A stretch of 64,000 bases of DNA from positions 2,152,501 through 2,216,500 of the forward strand of contig JBBMOA010000004.1 in assembly GCA_037954235.1 (NCBI GenBank). Reading direction: 5' to 3'. The position numbers were made by a program, and so were the translations under genes. Position 1 is the stretch's first letter. Each line of letters begins with the position of its first letter. The stretch is from Aulostomus chinensis. Its lineage: Eukaryota > Chordata > Actinopteri > Syngnathiformes > Aulostomidae. The notes beneath the pieces are model-generated. The model was not told where the DNA came from. It searched no databases and was given only the letters and a program-made list of their open reading frames with translations. Below are positions 11,901-21,300 of this stretch, one piece after another.

Positions 11901-14900
11901 AGGGATTGCAATAATAATATATTTCAACTGATTCTATACAAATAAAAATACACTTAGTGATGAATTTTTTCATTTTTATTTATCATTAAGGTCATCTAGT
12001 TAACAAGTCATTTATTTTAAAGTATGAGTGATACTCCTTTTATTTTTGTAACGAACACAAACAAAAGACGCTCAAACAACAATTAACAACAATTAATTTG
12101 CCCTGCCATCCTGTTATCCCTGCAATTTATTGAGCAAATGTTACCGGCTAAAAGCTTTCATTAAAAACAGCTGAATATTTACGCACCCGGCCGAATCATG
12201 TTTGTGTTTCTGTCTACGTGGTGCATTGAAATTTTAATATTCTAATTTTTCTTTAGCGCTGCCCTGGTTGTTATGAACTCATGAGGGGAACACTCATAAA
12301 TACTAATAAAGGTTTTACTCTTGTGTGAGGAATGTTTGCCAAACACACCAACCAAGCTACTTCAGGGAATGGCTGACCTTAATAAAAAAATAAAATAAAA
12401 TGCAAATGCTGTTTATGTATGTATGCACATCTTTACGCTGACACCCATCCGTTCTTATACAAGCATTGCACCCATACTCAGTGTAGCCTACATGAAAATA
12501 TATACAATTGACCAGCGTATACACGTGCGTTTACCCAAAACAGAAGGACATATTTGCAAACTAACAGGATGTTGCTAAATTTAAACAGATGCAGTTCTAG
12601 CAATGATTCTGAAACGAGTTTGCTATACAGTAAAAAAAATCGTCTTATTTGAGGGCATGGAACAGTTTCTGTCTATTGACAAGAATCTTTCATGTTGCTG
12701 TAACACTTGAAGAGTTTTTTGTTTGCCACGTACATTAAAGACTAAATAAAACATTAGGTAAACAAGGTCCCTGATCAGTGCTGATATCAGGCCCTTTCTT
12801 GAAATGTTGCACAAATTTTTAATTTTTATGCACTGTAACATGGTTTATTTGCCCTTAATTCAGTCTTACAGACAAGAAGCAAAGCCTCCTTTTTAACACT
12901 TGGATTCTGACATCCATTGTTACTTTTTAAAAAAGATATTTAAGTCTTTGCAGCCTTGGTGGTTGACAGTCACAAGAAGAGTTACAAATATCAAATATCA
13001 CATCGATACAAATATCTATCAGCCCTTGCTTGCAGTTTGTAGGACCAAACTGAGGACCGAAAAAGTAATTAGGTCTGTAAGAACTACTTTGTGTGTAAGA
13101 ATATTTCAGGAATGAGGCCCAATGTCCATGGAGGTGCAGTCCAATTCTCATTAAGTTTTTATGGACGTAGATGGTATTATTTTCTTTGATGGATGGAGAT
13201 CATATTATTTTCTAGGTGATATATGTAGCCTTGTTTTACTATCGATCAAATTTCGATGGCGTCTTGACTCTACAGTGCAGCAATATATGCAACTTTAAAA
13301 ACAATAATATCACATTTACAAACTGGTCTGATTTCTGCCCACAGACTCTTCCAGGTACTGTACCCTCCACTGCACTGGATACATGCGGAGTTGGCCGAGC
13401 ACCCAGCTAGACGCAGAGAGCGACACAGAAAAGGAGGCCTCTCACCTAACCTGCCTGGTGACCGTATGCCGCACCCAAGCCCACCTCTCCCATCAGGCTA
13501 CCAAAGACATTAACGTCAAGCCCACTGAATTTGTCACCCGCTGTGCGATCGACGGCAAGTTCACTTTTGTAGACCAACAGTGAGTTTCCCTGATTCTTTC
13601 TACATTCAGATGCACCGTTGACCTTTTCCGTCATGGAGTTGTTATGAGCGCAAAGTTCAGCTAAGAAAGGAAGAGCAGGGGCGTGATGTGGGGACGAGGC
13701 CCTCTGAGCATGCGTTTGTCAGTTCACTGTCAGTGGAGATAATCCTTTCTGTTTTTGCCGTTGTTTCTCAGAGGGAGCTGTGCATCTTGATGACATCACT
13801 TGAAAATACCCTCTCATTTTTTGGGAAGTAATTTCACCTCCAAAGTACGGTGAATTATTTCATGAATAAATTTCCCGTATGTGTGACTGGTGAATGTTAC
13901 ATGTGAAGATGTTCAAGGCACCTTCACTCACTTCCTGTTTGACGCTTGCAATCCTGAGAAGCAGTGAGAGAGACAAAGAAAACTAGTAGAGCCAAACTCC
14001 CTGTTGATCCTCTTGTTCCCAGAGCCACGACAGTCATCGGCTACCTACCACAAGAAGTTTTGGGCACGTCGTGTTATGAATACTTCCACCAGGATGATCT
14101 ACAGCACCTCGCAGAAAAACACAGGCAAGGTGATGGAGCACAGCTACTGCAGCTGGCAACTTTTAATTCATTTCCTATTGAAACATGTAACTCATTTGAT
14201 ATAAATTGTGTTTCTAAAGTCAAAAATATATGTGTGCCTTACTGTAATTAAAATGTTTAGTTTTGCCTGAATAGTTAATATTGTTCCATAAGAATTTGTT
14301 AAAAAAAAAAAAAGCCTAACTTGTTCAATAATAGTACCTTACAGTACTATCTATGCTTGCCATAAAATAAATAATTATATGTACAGACGTTTGTACCAAA
14401 TGTAATGAATTACTGTCAAAGTATTTCTGAAATATCATGAGAATTGGAAGGACACGACCTTGGCCTTTGTCCATCAAAATCTTTCCAGCTCATCTTTAAG
14501 TCCAAATTGGACATTTATGCCAAATTGTACCTCAAGGTGTTCTGAGATATTGTGTCCTGTTTATGAACGTACCGTTAATATGAGCTGCCCTTAGCTCTGC
14601 CACACAGAGGCATGTACTGCTTGTTTTGTTGTGACGTTAAGGACATTGACCATTTTGCAACTGTTGTTTTTTATTTATTTATTTATTTTTTTATGCTGCG
14701 ACACGTGTGTCCGATCTCGTTGCAGTTCTTCACAGCAAAGAGAAGGTTGAGACACAGAACTACAAGTTCAAAGCAAAACACGGCTCCTACGTTTCACTCC
14801 AAAGTCAGTGGTTTAGTTTTACAAATCCTTGGACCAAAGAAGTTGAGTTCATCGTGTCTTTAAACAGAGTTGTCTCGTAAGTATCTGCGCATTCAGGAAA

Positions 14901-16523
14901 AAGTGCTTCAGTTTGTCAAGTACTTACCATTCATTTTGTCTCTCATTTTACTATTGAGATGGGGTCTGTGTCGTCTACAACTACACTAACACATAATCTA
15001 CTTGAATGCGATTGTCCAAAACATCTGATGTTCATCTAATGCAATATGCTGACTTTTGTTCCATGCTGCACAGCTTTAAAATACCATTGACACACAAACA
15101 TAGGAGCATTAATACTACTTTACACCAACAGGGGGCCTGGTTCCACAAAAGATGAAGAAGAGGCAGGCAGCTCAAACACACTTCAGGGTAAGAGACACAC
15201 TCTTACGTAGTTACAAAGACTTAAGTGTTTCACTCCAAACAAAATGTGAAGGCTGATCAGATTGTTTTCGTTGTCCCTCTTCTCTCACAGAAGAAACAAA
15301 GCAATTGCCCATAATTCCAGGCCTCACAAGCGGTGTGGACACAATGATCTACGCAGGCAGCATAGGGACAAATATTGCAAATGAGCTCACAGAATCCTAC
15401 AGGTGCATCATGTGTGAATAAATTGTAAAACTACATGGAAATGGTTATTTTCTGGTGTTAGTGAAAACTTAGCTAGCGGCTCCTCATTTGTAGCGCCAAC
15501 TGAGACGAATTAATTTGCCTGTTAAATTGTGCATTTTAGTTACAGATCATTTAAAAACTGTTTAAAAAAAATATTTTTTTTCTTTATGAATCCCGTCTGG
15601 TTAACGTTGTCTAATCTTACCTGTTTCTGGGCAGGGTGAACTCTTCTCCATCTAGTGGTATTTCCAGTCCGTTTGGTGCAGCCCAGGAAAAATGTCCGCT
15701 GGTTTCCCCGCAAACCAGTAGGAGTGTGAGTATGTCTTTGTGATTGCAGTGCATTTTTGATGATGTGTGGTATTTTCATGCCACTTTTCACAATCTTTCA
15801 CAGCAACAAGTATTTTGACTTTTATTCTAAAACTTTCCCTAGAAGCAAATAAATATTTTGAGCTTTGTTATGCAGTCTTACAGTGTTTGTGAATGTCAAG
15901 TAAGATGGATTTGCTCCTCTCATAGAAAAACAAAATATTCAGAAAACCAAAGGGTTTCCAAGGGTTCTGCCCAGTGTTCTAACTGTAAATGACTTGTTCT
16001 AGCCATCCAGCAGAGAGGAGGCAGCAGGCAGTTCATCACAGTCCCAGTCTGACTCAAGGACGGAAGTGGGCCCCAGCAGTGCCACATCGGAAAGTGCAGG
16101 TATTGTGAATGGGATCATTATAAATCCAGGGCATTAAAATACTTCTGTTGTTTAGGCCAGGAGGGAAAAAAATGCAGCTCAAACACTTCAGCATCAGTGG
16201 ATTATAGGAAAACTTAATGAGTTAAATGTTCAACTTTCATATTTAACTGCATGCCTATCTGACGCAGCAAGAAGGCAAACATGATAAAGATGCCTTTGTA
16301 AATGTCACAAACCACCAACAGGTTTGTATTGTTTTCTTGGATTAGAAACCTACAGCAGCCATTACCAAACTTAAGCATGCAGTGGCCCAGTTTGAAATAG
16401 GAAAATCCTCTCCAGCCCACCACTACTTTTATTCTCTGGAAGAATATTGTCTGTGTTTACTTTGTAGAAGGAGGTGCAGCTGGTATACTTACAGGGCATG
16501 TATATGTATATATATACATATAC

Positions 16524-16555
<32 letters not shown>

Positions 16556-17242
16556 ATGTATATATATAGGGAGGTTGAGGAATTTATTTAGTATCTTAAA
16601 TGTTCCTAGGACTGCGCTCTTCTGAACTGAGTTTTCAGGTGTTGTTTCTGGAATCTGCTGGAGTCACTCTCTCAGTTTAGGGGTCACCGCCCCGAGTTTT
16701 CCTCCTGCCATAGAGACCACATCAGTCTTGACCTTCCACATCCGTTCTAGCTGTTCTTTTAACCCCTGGTACTTCTCAACCTTCTTGTGTTCCCTCTTCC
16801 TGATGTTGTCGTTGGCTGGTATCACCACATCTGTCACTACTGCCCTCCTCTGCTGTTTGTCCACCACTACTATGTCTGGTTGGTTCGCCAGTAGCTGTTT
16901 GTCAGTCTGGAAGCTGAGGTCCCACAGCACCTAAGCCCTGTTGTTCTCAACCACTTTTGGTGGTATGTTCCATTGGGATTTGGGTACTTGTACTCCATAC
17001 TAGGTGCAGATGTGTCTGTACACTATCCTCACCACTTGGTTGTGCTCTCAATGTACACTTTTGCGCTTAGACTCTTACACTTGGCTACTATTTGTTGGAC
17101 TGTTTCAGGGGCATCCTTACACAGCCTGGAGCTTGGGTGTGATCTGGTGTGGTAGACCTTGGCCTCTATGGCACTTGTGTTTAGGGCCTGCTCTTGTGCT
17201 CATGACTGGCAGTGAGAACATGTTGATGGCTCGGCTTGATGG

Positions 17243-17292
<50 letters not shown>

Positions 17293-18368
17293 TTATATAC
17301 ATATATATTGCTGAAAAAAGATATCAAGTTTGCAGGTGAAACTACAAATCTTGATAATATGCTTCATGAAATGGGGACAGTAAATGAGGACTGCAAATGA
17401 AAATATTTTATCGACAAATTACGTAACAAAAATTCAATAGACTGGATGACAAATGTCAAACAGTTGAAATGAGGATAGGATGGAGCAGCTCGAGGCAGAA
17501 CGAGGGCAAAATTCTCCAAGCAAAGTCCAATTTCATGTTATGTTGTAGAGACTAACTTAGATTGGACATCGATCTGGTGGAAGTTGGAAAATGTGAAATG
17601 AGGAAAACATTTAGGATCATGAATATTTAGGAATTAAATGTTGAGAAGAGATAAAGAATGAATGGGCCGTGACATCAGTGTGACCTGTGGTGATGGAGAG
17701 CCAAGTGAGACAGCTTATGAATAGCATAATGTCAGGAGAGCGGGTTCAAACTTTATTTATAATGCTGACAGGCCGCCTCATTCTGACACAGAATGGAAAT
17801 GCACTTGCGATGTCCGAGCTGACCCAGACGTAGCATGCCGCAACAATTGGATATATTTCAGGGGGCTGAAGAGGAAGACAACAGAATGTAAAAACAAGAT
17901 GGTAAACCAGCTCCTTTCCCTCATACTTAGAAGTTGAAATCTGAGCAGCATCCCTCAACTACTGAGACCCAGTATGAGTCCCATCGTTTATGTTGTTGGA
18001 CTTGATTCTATCCAAACAGTTTAATTTCTGAGAGAGAACTCTTACCCCACCACCCGGTACCATTGATCTTATATGATGTACTATTTAATCACAGGTGTTT
18101 TATAGTCATTTGAAAACAATAAATACCTGTTCAGTCTGAACACACGGGAGGAGTTTCCACCCGGGTATCTTTCTCTGAATTCTTGTTTCGTCTCGCCCTG
18201 TCTCATCCAGGTGATCCGTCCCAGCTGGACTTCGACAGTATGGTGGTGCCCGGCCTGAGCAGCTTCAGCAGCGACGAGGCAGCCATGGCTGTCATCATGA
18301 GTTTACTGGAGACGGATGTAAACATGGGTCAATCGGGGGAGTTTGAGGACTTACATTGGCCTTTCTAG
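5835..18368 (+). CDS. bmal2: BMAL2-type bHLH-PAS clock transcription factor (spliced, 16 coding exons here, a further candidate first exon upstream)
   Basis: Nuclear transcription factor that dimerises with CLOCK or NPAS2 and drives E-box genes of the circadian loop (family knowledge). The joined exons give, in order: a basic RKRK stretch (about residue 47), a bHLH domain (about 90-142, with IEKRRRDKMNNLIDELSAMI), PAS-A (about 165-290, with GQSLFDFIHPKD), PAS-B (about 345-452, with LGTSCYEYFHQDD and NPWTKEVEFIVS), a Ser-rich linker, and a C-terminal activation tail with DEAAMAVIMSLLE. BMAL2 rather than BMAL1 is indicated by KMNNLI-ELSAMIP in the bHLH, by NVKPTEFVTR before PAS-B, and by AGSIGTNIANE after it. 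Every junction is GT..AG and phases agree throughout; with the candidate first exon the product is 622 residues, the usual BMAL length. No frameshift or internal stop is seen. The start codon is the weakest part of the model. Older symbol: arntl2. Confidence 0.95.
6109..6147 (+). CDS. bmal2: bmal2 exon B, short linker
   Basis: A 39-base micro-exon (ESLNFQMDEDLS) between TTTCAG and a GTACTG donor, in phase with both neighbours. It lies in the same place as the variable linker between the basic motif and the bHLH of other BMAL proteins. Confidence 0.8.
6228..6269 (+). CDS. bmal2: bmal2 exon C, short linker before bHLH
   Basis: A 42-base exon (SEGEDQQVKVKCL) between TTTCCAG and GTAAGT. It parallels the VEDGEHQVKMKAFR-like stretch just before the bHLH in vertebrate BMAL2, which helps separate BMAL2 from BMAL1. 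Confidence 0.88.
6458..6615 (+). CDS. bmal2: bmal2 exon D, bHLH DNA-binding and dimerisation domain
   Basis: Encodes almost the entire bHLH: the basic region with HRQIEKRRRDKMN (His, Glu and Arg of the E-box-reading pattern HxxxExxRR are present), helix 1 NLIDELSAMIP, loop, and helix 2 LDKLTVLRKAVQHLKAL. The acceptor is CAGCAG at 6457 and the donor GTAATC. Confidence 0.97.
6687..6769 (+). CDS. bmal2: bmal2 exon E, bHLH to PAS-A linker
   Basis: Encodes AGTSCAFANTTYKPSILPHE and DLRPLLLR, matching the NYxPxFLxDxELxHLIL pattern at the start of PAS-A in BMAL proteins. 83 bases, splice phase consistent, donor GTAGGC. Confidence 0.93.
6867..6959 (+). CDS. bmal2: bmal2 exon F, PAS-A
   Basis: Encodes AADGFLLVVSCDRAKILFSS followed by ESVYKILNLSR, the first PAS-A strands, matching ADGFLFVVGCDRGKILFVSE of BMAL1. 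93 bases, phase 0 at both ends, acceptor ACCAG. Confidence 0.96.
7090..7500. repeat. Probable dispersed element with a CpG-containing, YY1-like motif
   Basis: Between bmal2 exon F and the inverted repeat lies a block unlike its AT-rich surroundings, with GTGTGACGTCGGAGACTG and ACAACGATGGCGGCTCC. The text reads like a dispersed fish repeat, but no second copy is present in this window to prove it. Confidence 0.35.
7579..7794. repeat. Long inverted repeat with arms of about 80 bases, in a bmal2 intron
   Basis: The arm at 7579-7662 (GACTAAAGAAATGGAAGAG to the TTCATGTGTTTCATTA end) is the near-perfect reverse complement of 7711-7794. The loop contains CAACATTTTAGGGTG...AATAAAATGTTG (7671-7703), itself an inverted repeat, and a second copy of that loop motif lies just outside the left arm (7549-7578). 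It looks like a MITE-type or rearranged palindromic element. Confidence 0.8.
8223..8566 (+). mobile_element. tRNA-derived SINE, family A, full length, exact target duplication
   Basis: The head carries A box TGGTGCAGTGG and B box GGTTTGAGTCC. The tail ends in GGACGGATGGA. TGTACCCACTGA flanks it on both sides (8211-8222 and 8567-8578). It lies in the bmal2 intron between exons F and G, in sense orientation, and has a C-homopolymer of about 22 at 8503-8524. Confidence 0.9.
9160..9277 (+). CDS. bmal2: bmal2 exon G, PAS-A
   Basis: Encodes VELTGQSLFDFIHPKDINKV, then KEQLSSSESYPRQHLIDAA, the hallmark PAS-A stretch of BMAL proteins. It follows a 2.2 kb intron that holds a SINE and an inverted repeat. 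Donor GTAAGT. Confidence 0.97.
9441..9584 (+). CDS. bmal2: bmal2 exon H, PAS-A end
   Basis: Encodes a variable stretch, then GARRSFFCRMKHSRVAG and a Lys-rich end (LPSTSKKK). RRSFFCRMK is shared by BMAL1 and BMAL2. Acceptor GTCAG at 9440, donor GTGGGT. Confidence 0.95.
9585..13344. other. bmal2 intron H-I, repeat-bearing
   Basis: 3.8 kb. Contains the family C copy and a block at 11340-11450 related to 4185-4235 (both have GGAAGT-GGTCA-TGTTACAGCAT). No coding exon found. Confidence 0.7.
9770..10200. repeat. Dispersed repeat family C copy, in a bmal2 intron
   Basis: It carries the family signature GTGCTAAGCTAATTAGCGG, then GAGTCTCAGCTCCCAAATAC, then GGGTATCTATCTTATTGTCT and TGGCTCTAGGCAGGATGGCA. 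Related blocks recur at 27335-27490, 28090-28245 and 55715-56200. The left limit is approximate. Confidence 0.55.
13345..13579 (+). CDS. bmal2: bmal2 exon I, PAS-A end and start of PAS-B
   Basis: Encodes CTLHCTGYMRSWPSTQ, an acidic linker, SHLTCLVTVCRTQ, then NVKPTEFVTRCAIDGKFTFV opening PAS-B. It follows a 3.8 kb intron, the largest in the mapped part of the gene. The longest coding exon (235 bases). Confidence 0.96.
14023..14129 (+). CDS. bmal2: bmal2 exon J, PAS-B core
   Basis: Encodes ATTVIGYLPQEVLGTSCYEY followed by FHQDDLQHLAEKHRQ, nearly identical to the PAS-B core of all vertebrate BMAL proteins. The acceptor AG is at 14021-14022 and the donor is GTGATG. Confidence 0.97.
14425..14560. 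repeat. Family D repeat copy, in bmal2 intron J-K
   Basis: CACGACCTTGGCCTTTGTCC, TTAAGTCCAAATTGGACATT and CCTCAAGGTGTTCTGAGATA follow the order of the 4908 copy. Confidence 0.5.
14726..14876 (+). CDS. bmal2: bmal2 exon K, PAS-B end
   Basis: Encodes VLHSKEKVETQNYKFKAKHG, then SYVSLQSQWFSFTNPWTKEV and EFIVSLNRVV. The LQSQWFSFTNPWTKE core matches BMAL2 (SQWFSF) rather than BMAL1 (SRWFSF). Donor GTAAGT. Confidence 0.97.
15132..15187 (+). CDS. bmal2: bmal2 exon L, linker after PAS-B
   Basis: A 56-base exon encoding GPGSTKDEEEAGSSNTLQ, a low-complexity acidic/Ser linker as in the variable C-terminal half of BMAL2. Kept because both splice sites and phases fit. Confidence 0.85.
15291..15402 (+). 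CDS. bmal2: bmal2 exon M, conserved GSIGTNIANE block
   Basis: Encodes EETKQLPIIPGLTSG, then MIYAGSIGTNIANELTESYR. The AGSIGT-IANE block is shared with mammalian BMAL2 and parallels GKIGRMIAEE in BMAL1, so it is the best single marker for naming the gene bmal2. Confidence 0.95.
15635..15725 (+). CDS. bmal2: bmal2 exon N, Ser/Pro-rich linker
   Basis: Encodes VNSSPSSGISSPFGAAQEKC and PLVSPQTSRS. The RxxSSPSS start recalls the RGSSPSSCGSSP stretch of BMAL1 at the same position. Donor GTGAGT at 15726. Confidence 0.9.
16003..16099 (+). CDS. bmal2: bmal2 exon O, Ser-rich linker
   Basis: Encodes a low-complexity stretch (SSREEAAGSSSQSQSDSRTE and on to ATSESA). Position, phase (0 in, 1 out) and splice sites (TTCTAG / GTATTG) support it; sequence conservation is not expected here. 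Confidence 0.85.
16499..16568. repeat. Compound (TA)n/(TG)n microsatellite
   Basis: TATATGTATATATATACATA leads to 14 TG units and a TA tail; abuts the 3' end of the LINE fragment. Confidence 0.95.
16568..17235 (-). mobile_element. Decayed 3' end of a LINE with restriction-like endonuclease domain (R2/R4/HERO-like)
   Basis: The minus strand reads a degraded C-terminus of a non-LTR retrotransposon protein. It has a knuckle-type motif (LCKDAPETVQQIVAKCK), then a region with NQPDIVVVDKQQRRAVVTDV and KKVEKYQGLKEQLERMWKVK, then VTPKLRE and SVQKSAVLGTFKIL near the end. The PD..D pattern is the restriction-like endonuclease of R2/R4/HERO-type elements. Three stop codons interrupt it, a frameshift lies near 17060, and an apparent internal deletion near 17215 joins an INMFSLPV stretch to the knuckle region. 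It is a dead copy inside the last bmal2 intron, bounded by microsatellites at both ends. Confidence 0.8.
17243..17290. repeat. (CA)n microsatellite
   Basis: About 23 CA units at the other edge of the LINE fragment. Confidence 0.97.
18211..18368 (+). CDS. bmal2: bmal2 last exon, C-terminal activation domain and stop
   Basis: Encodes GDPSQLDFDSMVVPGLSSFS, then SDEAAMAVIMSLLE, an acidic turn and EDLHWPF before TAG. This is the helical activation tail that binds CBP/p300 and CRY in BMAL1 (family knowledge). DPSQLDFDS is BMAL2-like (AQLDFD), while DEAAMAVIMSLLE is the BMAL1 form. The exon follows a 2.1 kb intron that carries a LINE fragment. Confidence 0.96.
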
Positions 18369-21300
18369 AGAGGGAACAGACCTTTTAGCCCCTCTCACTT
18401 ATGCTTGTGCTGGTTTTTTTTGCCAAGAACTTGCACCCCTTATTGTTCCTTCTGTGATTGACTGCTGCAGCCATGCACAATGGAACCCACTGGGCATTCC
18501 CCAAAGGGTTCAACAAGATGTTCTTTAGCAAGCCGGGAGGATAACGAGCTATTTTAAAATGGTATGACCATGATTACCCTGCTGGGCCCAGGGCTTTCAC
18601 CTAAAAGAACGTGAGGTTAAAGTGACCCTGAAGCATTTAGCGTTCAGTGTCTTCCTCAGAGACACATTCATAAAGGGGCTTAAACCGAGACTTTAGATGA
18701 TGGAAAGATCTCTATTCACCATGGCACCTCCTGTCCCCTTTGAGTGACCAAGTTCTGGAGGAGAATCAGACTCATGCTACATGCGGTGCTGCAACATGAT
18801 TTTTTGCAAAAGCTGCAGCACCCAGTGGTGACTTACATTTTTTTTTTTTTTTATAATGTTGTCTGAATGTTAGATTTTTTCAAATTCTGTTTTTAAACGG
18901 TTACCTCCATAAACCTTTTAACTCCTGTGAAATTGATTTCTAGTTTGGCTGATGAATACTGACAAATCACATCTATCCCCTCTTCACCGCTGAAGGGTTC
19001 CGAACTCTGTGGATATGCAAATATGGAGATGCTTCAGGCCTCTCAGCCCACCCACTCACCACCACTACTGGTCCTGGCAAACTGTCATTTTGAATATCAA
19101 AATTCAAGTTAATGCTGCTTAACAAACCACATATGCTGGAATATTAAACATATTAAAAAAATTTGACTGATTCTAATCAGGTTTAGACATAATTTCAGGC
19201 ATAAAACCTGGTATTTTCAAAACTGTTACAGTCAAAGAACTTTCATGCAATTCCACCGGTGTAGAATCATCAATTGATCAGAACATAAATGTGCAGCTAA
19301 CAAAAGTGTCGTAAGGATGACTAATTTTCTGTTGGCCGACCCGAAAGTTAGAATCCCATGGGTTCCCTTGGCCAAAAGCCAATGGGATAATCTTCACAAA
19401 TGAACACCACTTTTAGTTATTTAAAGCATAATGCAATCTTAAGAAGTTCAAAACTATAAACTAAACTAAAGTATATATACATATATATGTATATATATTT
19501 AACTTCTTAGCAACTGCCGTTTTGAAGACCCATAAAAAGCTTTGAAATTGACATGTGGTAGTTACTGATGTATATTGTGCCATGGAGGAAGATAATCTTA
19601 AAATATCTTTAGTGGGAGTTAACCACAGACCTTATTTCAGGCATTAAACCAAAAATACTACTCAAAAATCCCTTTGACTTTCAGACGAGGGATCCAAATG
19701 TTCAACGATGCTAACTTTCATCAGTGTCTTACAACTCATTCCTGCGGCACCCTAGGATACATTGATTGTCTTCTTAAATTTAATAGCTATATTTCATGAG
19801 TCCTTTAACACATGTCAAAGGATTCAGCTACCATCACAAATACATTGGGACCAAGTTTTTACACCTAAATTTAAATGACTGGACAGCTAATATACAGAGC
19901 GCAAGTGTCACCAAATCTATGAAGGCAATTAGCTTCACGGATAAAGGTTTCCCTTGGGACTGTTTACAGTTCACATTAGCTGAGATGTAAAAGTACAAGA
20001 AAGCATCTGCAGAACTGCAATCTGAAATCATCCTTTCCAATTGGTCTGTCGTTAAAAAGTCCACGTCATGCAATTTGTTTTCTTGAACCGCTTACATAAT
20101 TTCTTAATATTTGTGACAGCTATACACAGACTTCTCATGGAAGGAGAAACTGCCCTTCAGCACAGAAATGTGAAAAACAGCCTTGAATGGAGAACCACAG
20201 CTGTTAACAAGTTAAAGAACTATTTAAAGATCATTTTGAATGGAGGGGGGTCTAAACTTGGAGGTCTTTCCATTAAGTTTGTCAAATGTTTGTTTTCATA
20301 TTGAATGTGCACTAAAGACTGAGCCCTAGTCTGCCTATACTGTGTACATATCACATACTTACTGCTCCAAACAGTTCTGTGAGGGTCATCCACATTAACA
20401 TGGGAGAGATATAGAGAATCCAGCCTGAATGGTTTGGAGAATGTTTTATAATGTCAAGGGACAAACCACAATGTTTTTAGAAGGAAAAATGTTCAATATT
20501 ATTGTGTCATGTCTTATGTCACTTTTGCCTCCGTTGCCCTCCTTTTTACTGTATTTGAAAAAAAATAATGATGGGTTCAGGCAGCTTGGAATCTAGAAAG
20601 TTCCCGTTTGGAAATGTTGCATCTCCCAGCTCTGAGTATTCACGTCATGACAGCAAACTGAAAACGTGGTTGATTCCATACCTGCACCATTTCTGTTGTC
20701 AGAATAACCTACGGAAAACTGACAAAGTGAGCGACCTTGTAATCACACATCTAAGTTAAGCGGGGTGAAACTAAGCACAAAAGCCATGTCAGTAGACAGT
20801 ATTTACAGTTAAGTAACATTAAGAAGCTAGCCAGAAGGCTAACATTTCGTAAGCCTCACGAAAACTAGCAATGCGACAATGAGAAATTTGCATAAGTTGC
20901 TTAGGGGCATATTTGACATTACGTCAACCGCGTTAATGAATCGGATCAAAGTTAACAACAAAGTGACTGATTTGTGCATGAAAAATGTATATGTCTCATC
21001 TTTTTGCACAAATGATAGCAGCTCACCTCTCAGAGCTCTCAAACATCATACTTATCTACTGGGATATTCTCAGTTTGACCGGCATCCAGTGTGTTCTCCC
21101 ACCTCGGATGTTGAAACTTTTCTACTTCGTAGTCGTTCATGAACACACTATTAGCCATAGTTTTTGTGTTTTTAAGGAGATACGTTTTTGAGCTCATGTG
21201 TTTTCAGAGACTGTATATAAGAAGCGGACATAGCCACTGTGACTGGGGTTTGAAGGGTATATTGCGAGGTAGTCAGACCATGAACTGTACGCTGCACTTG

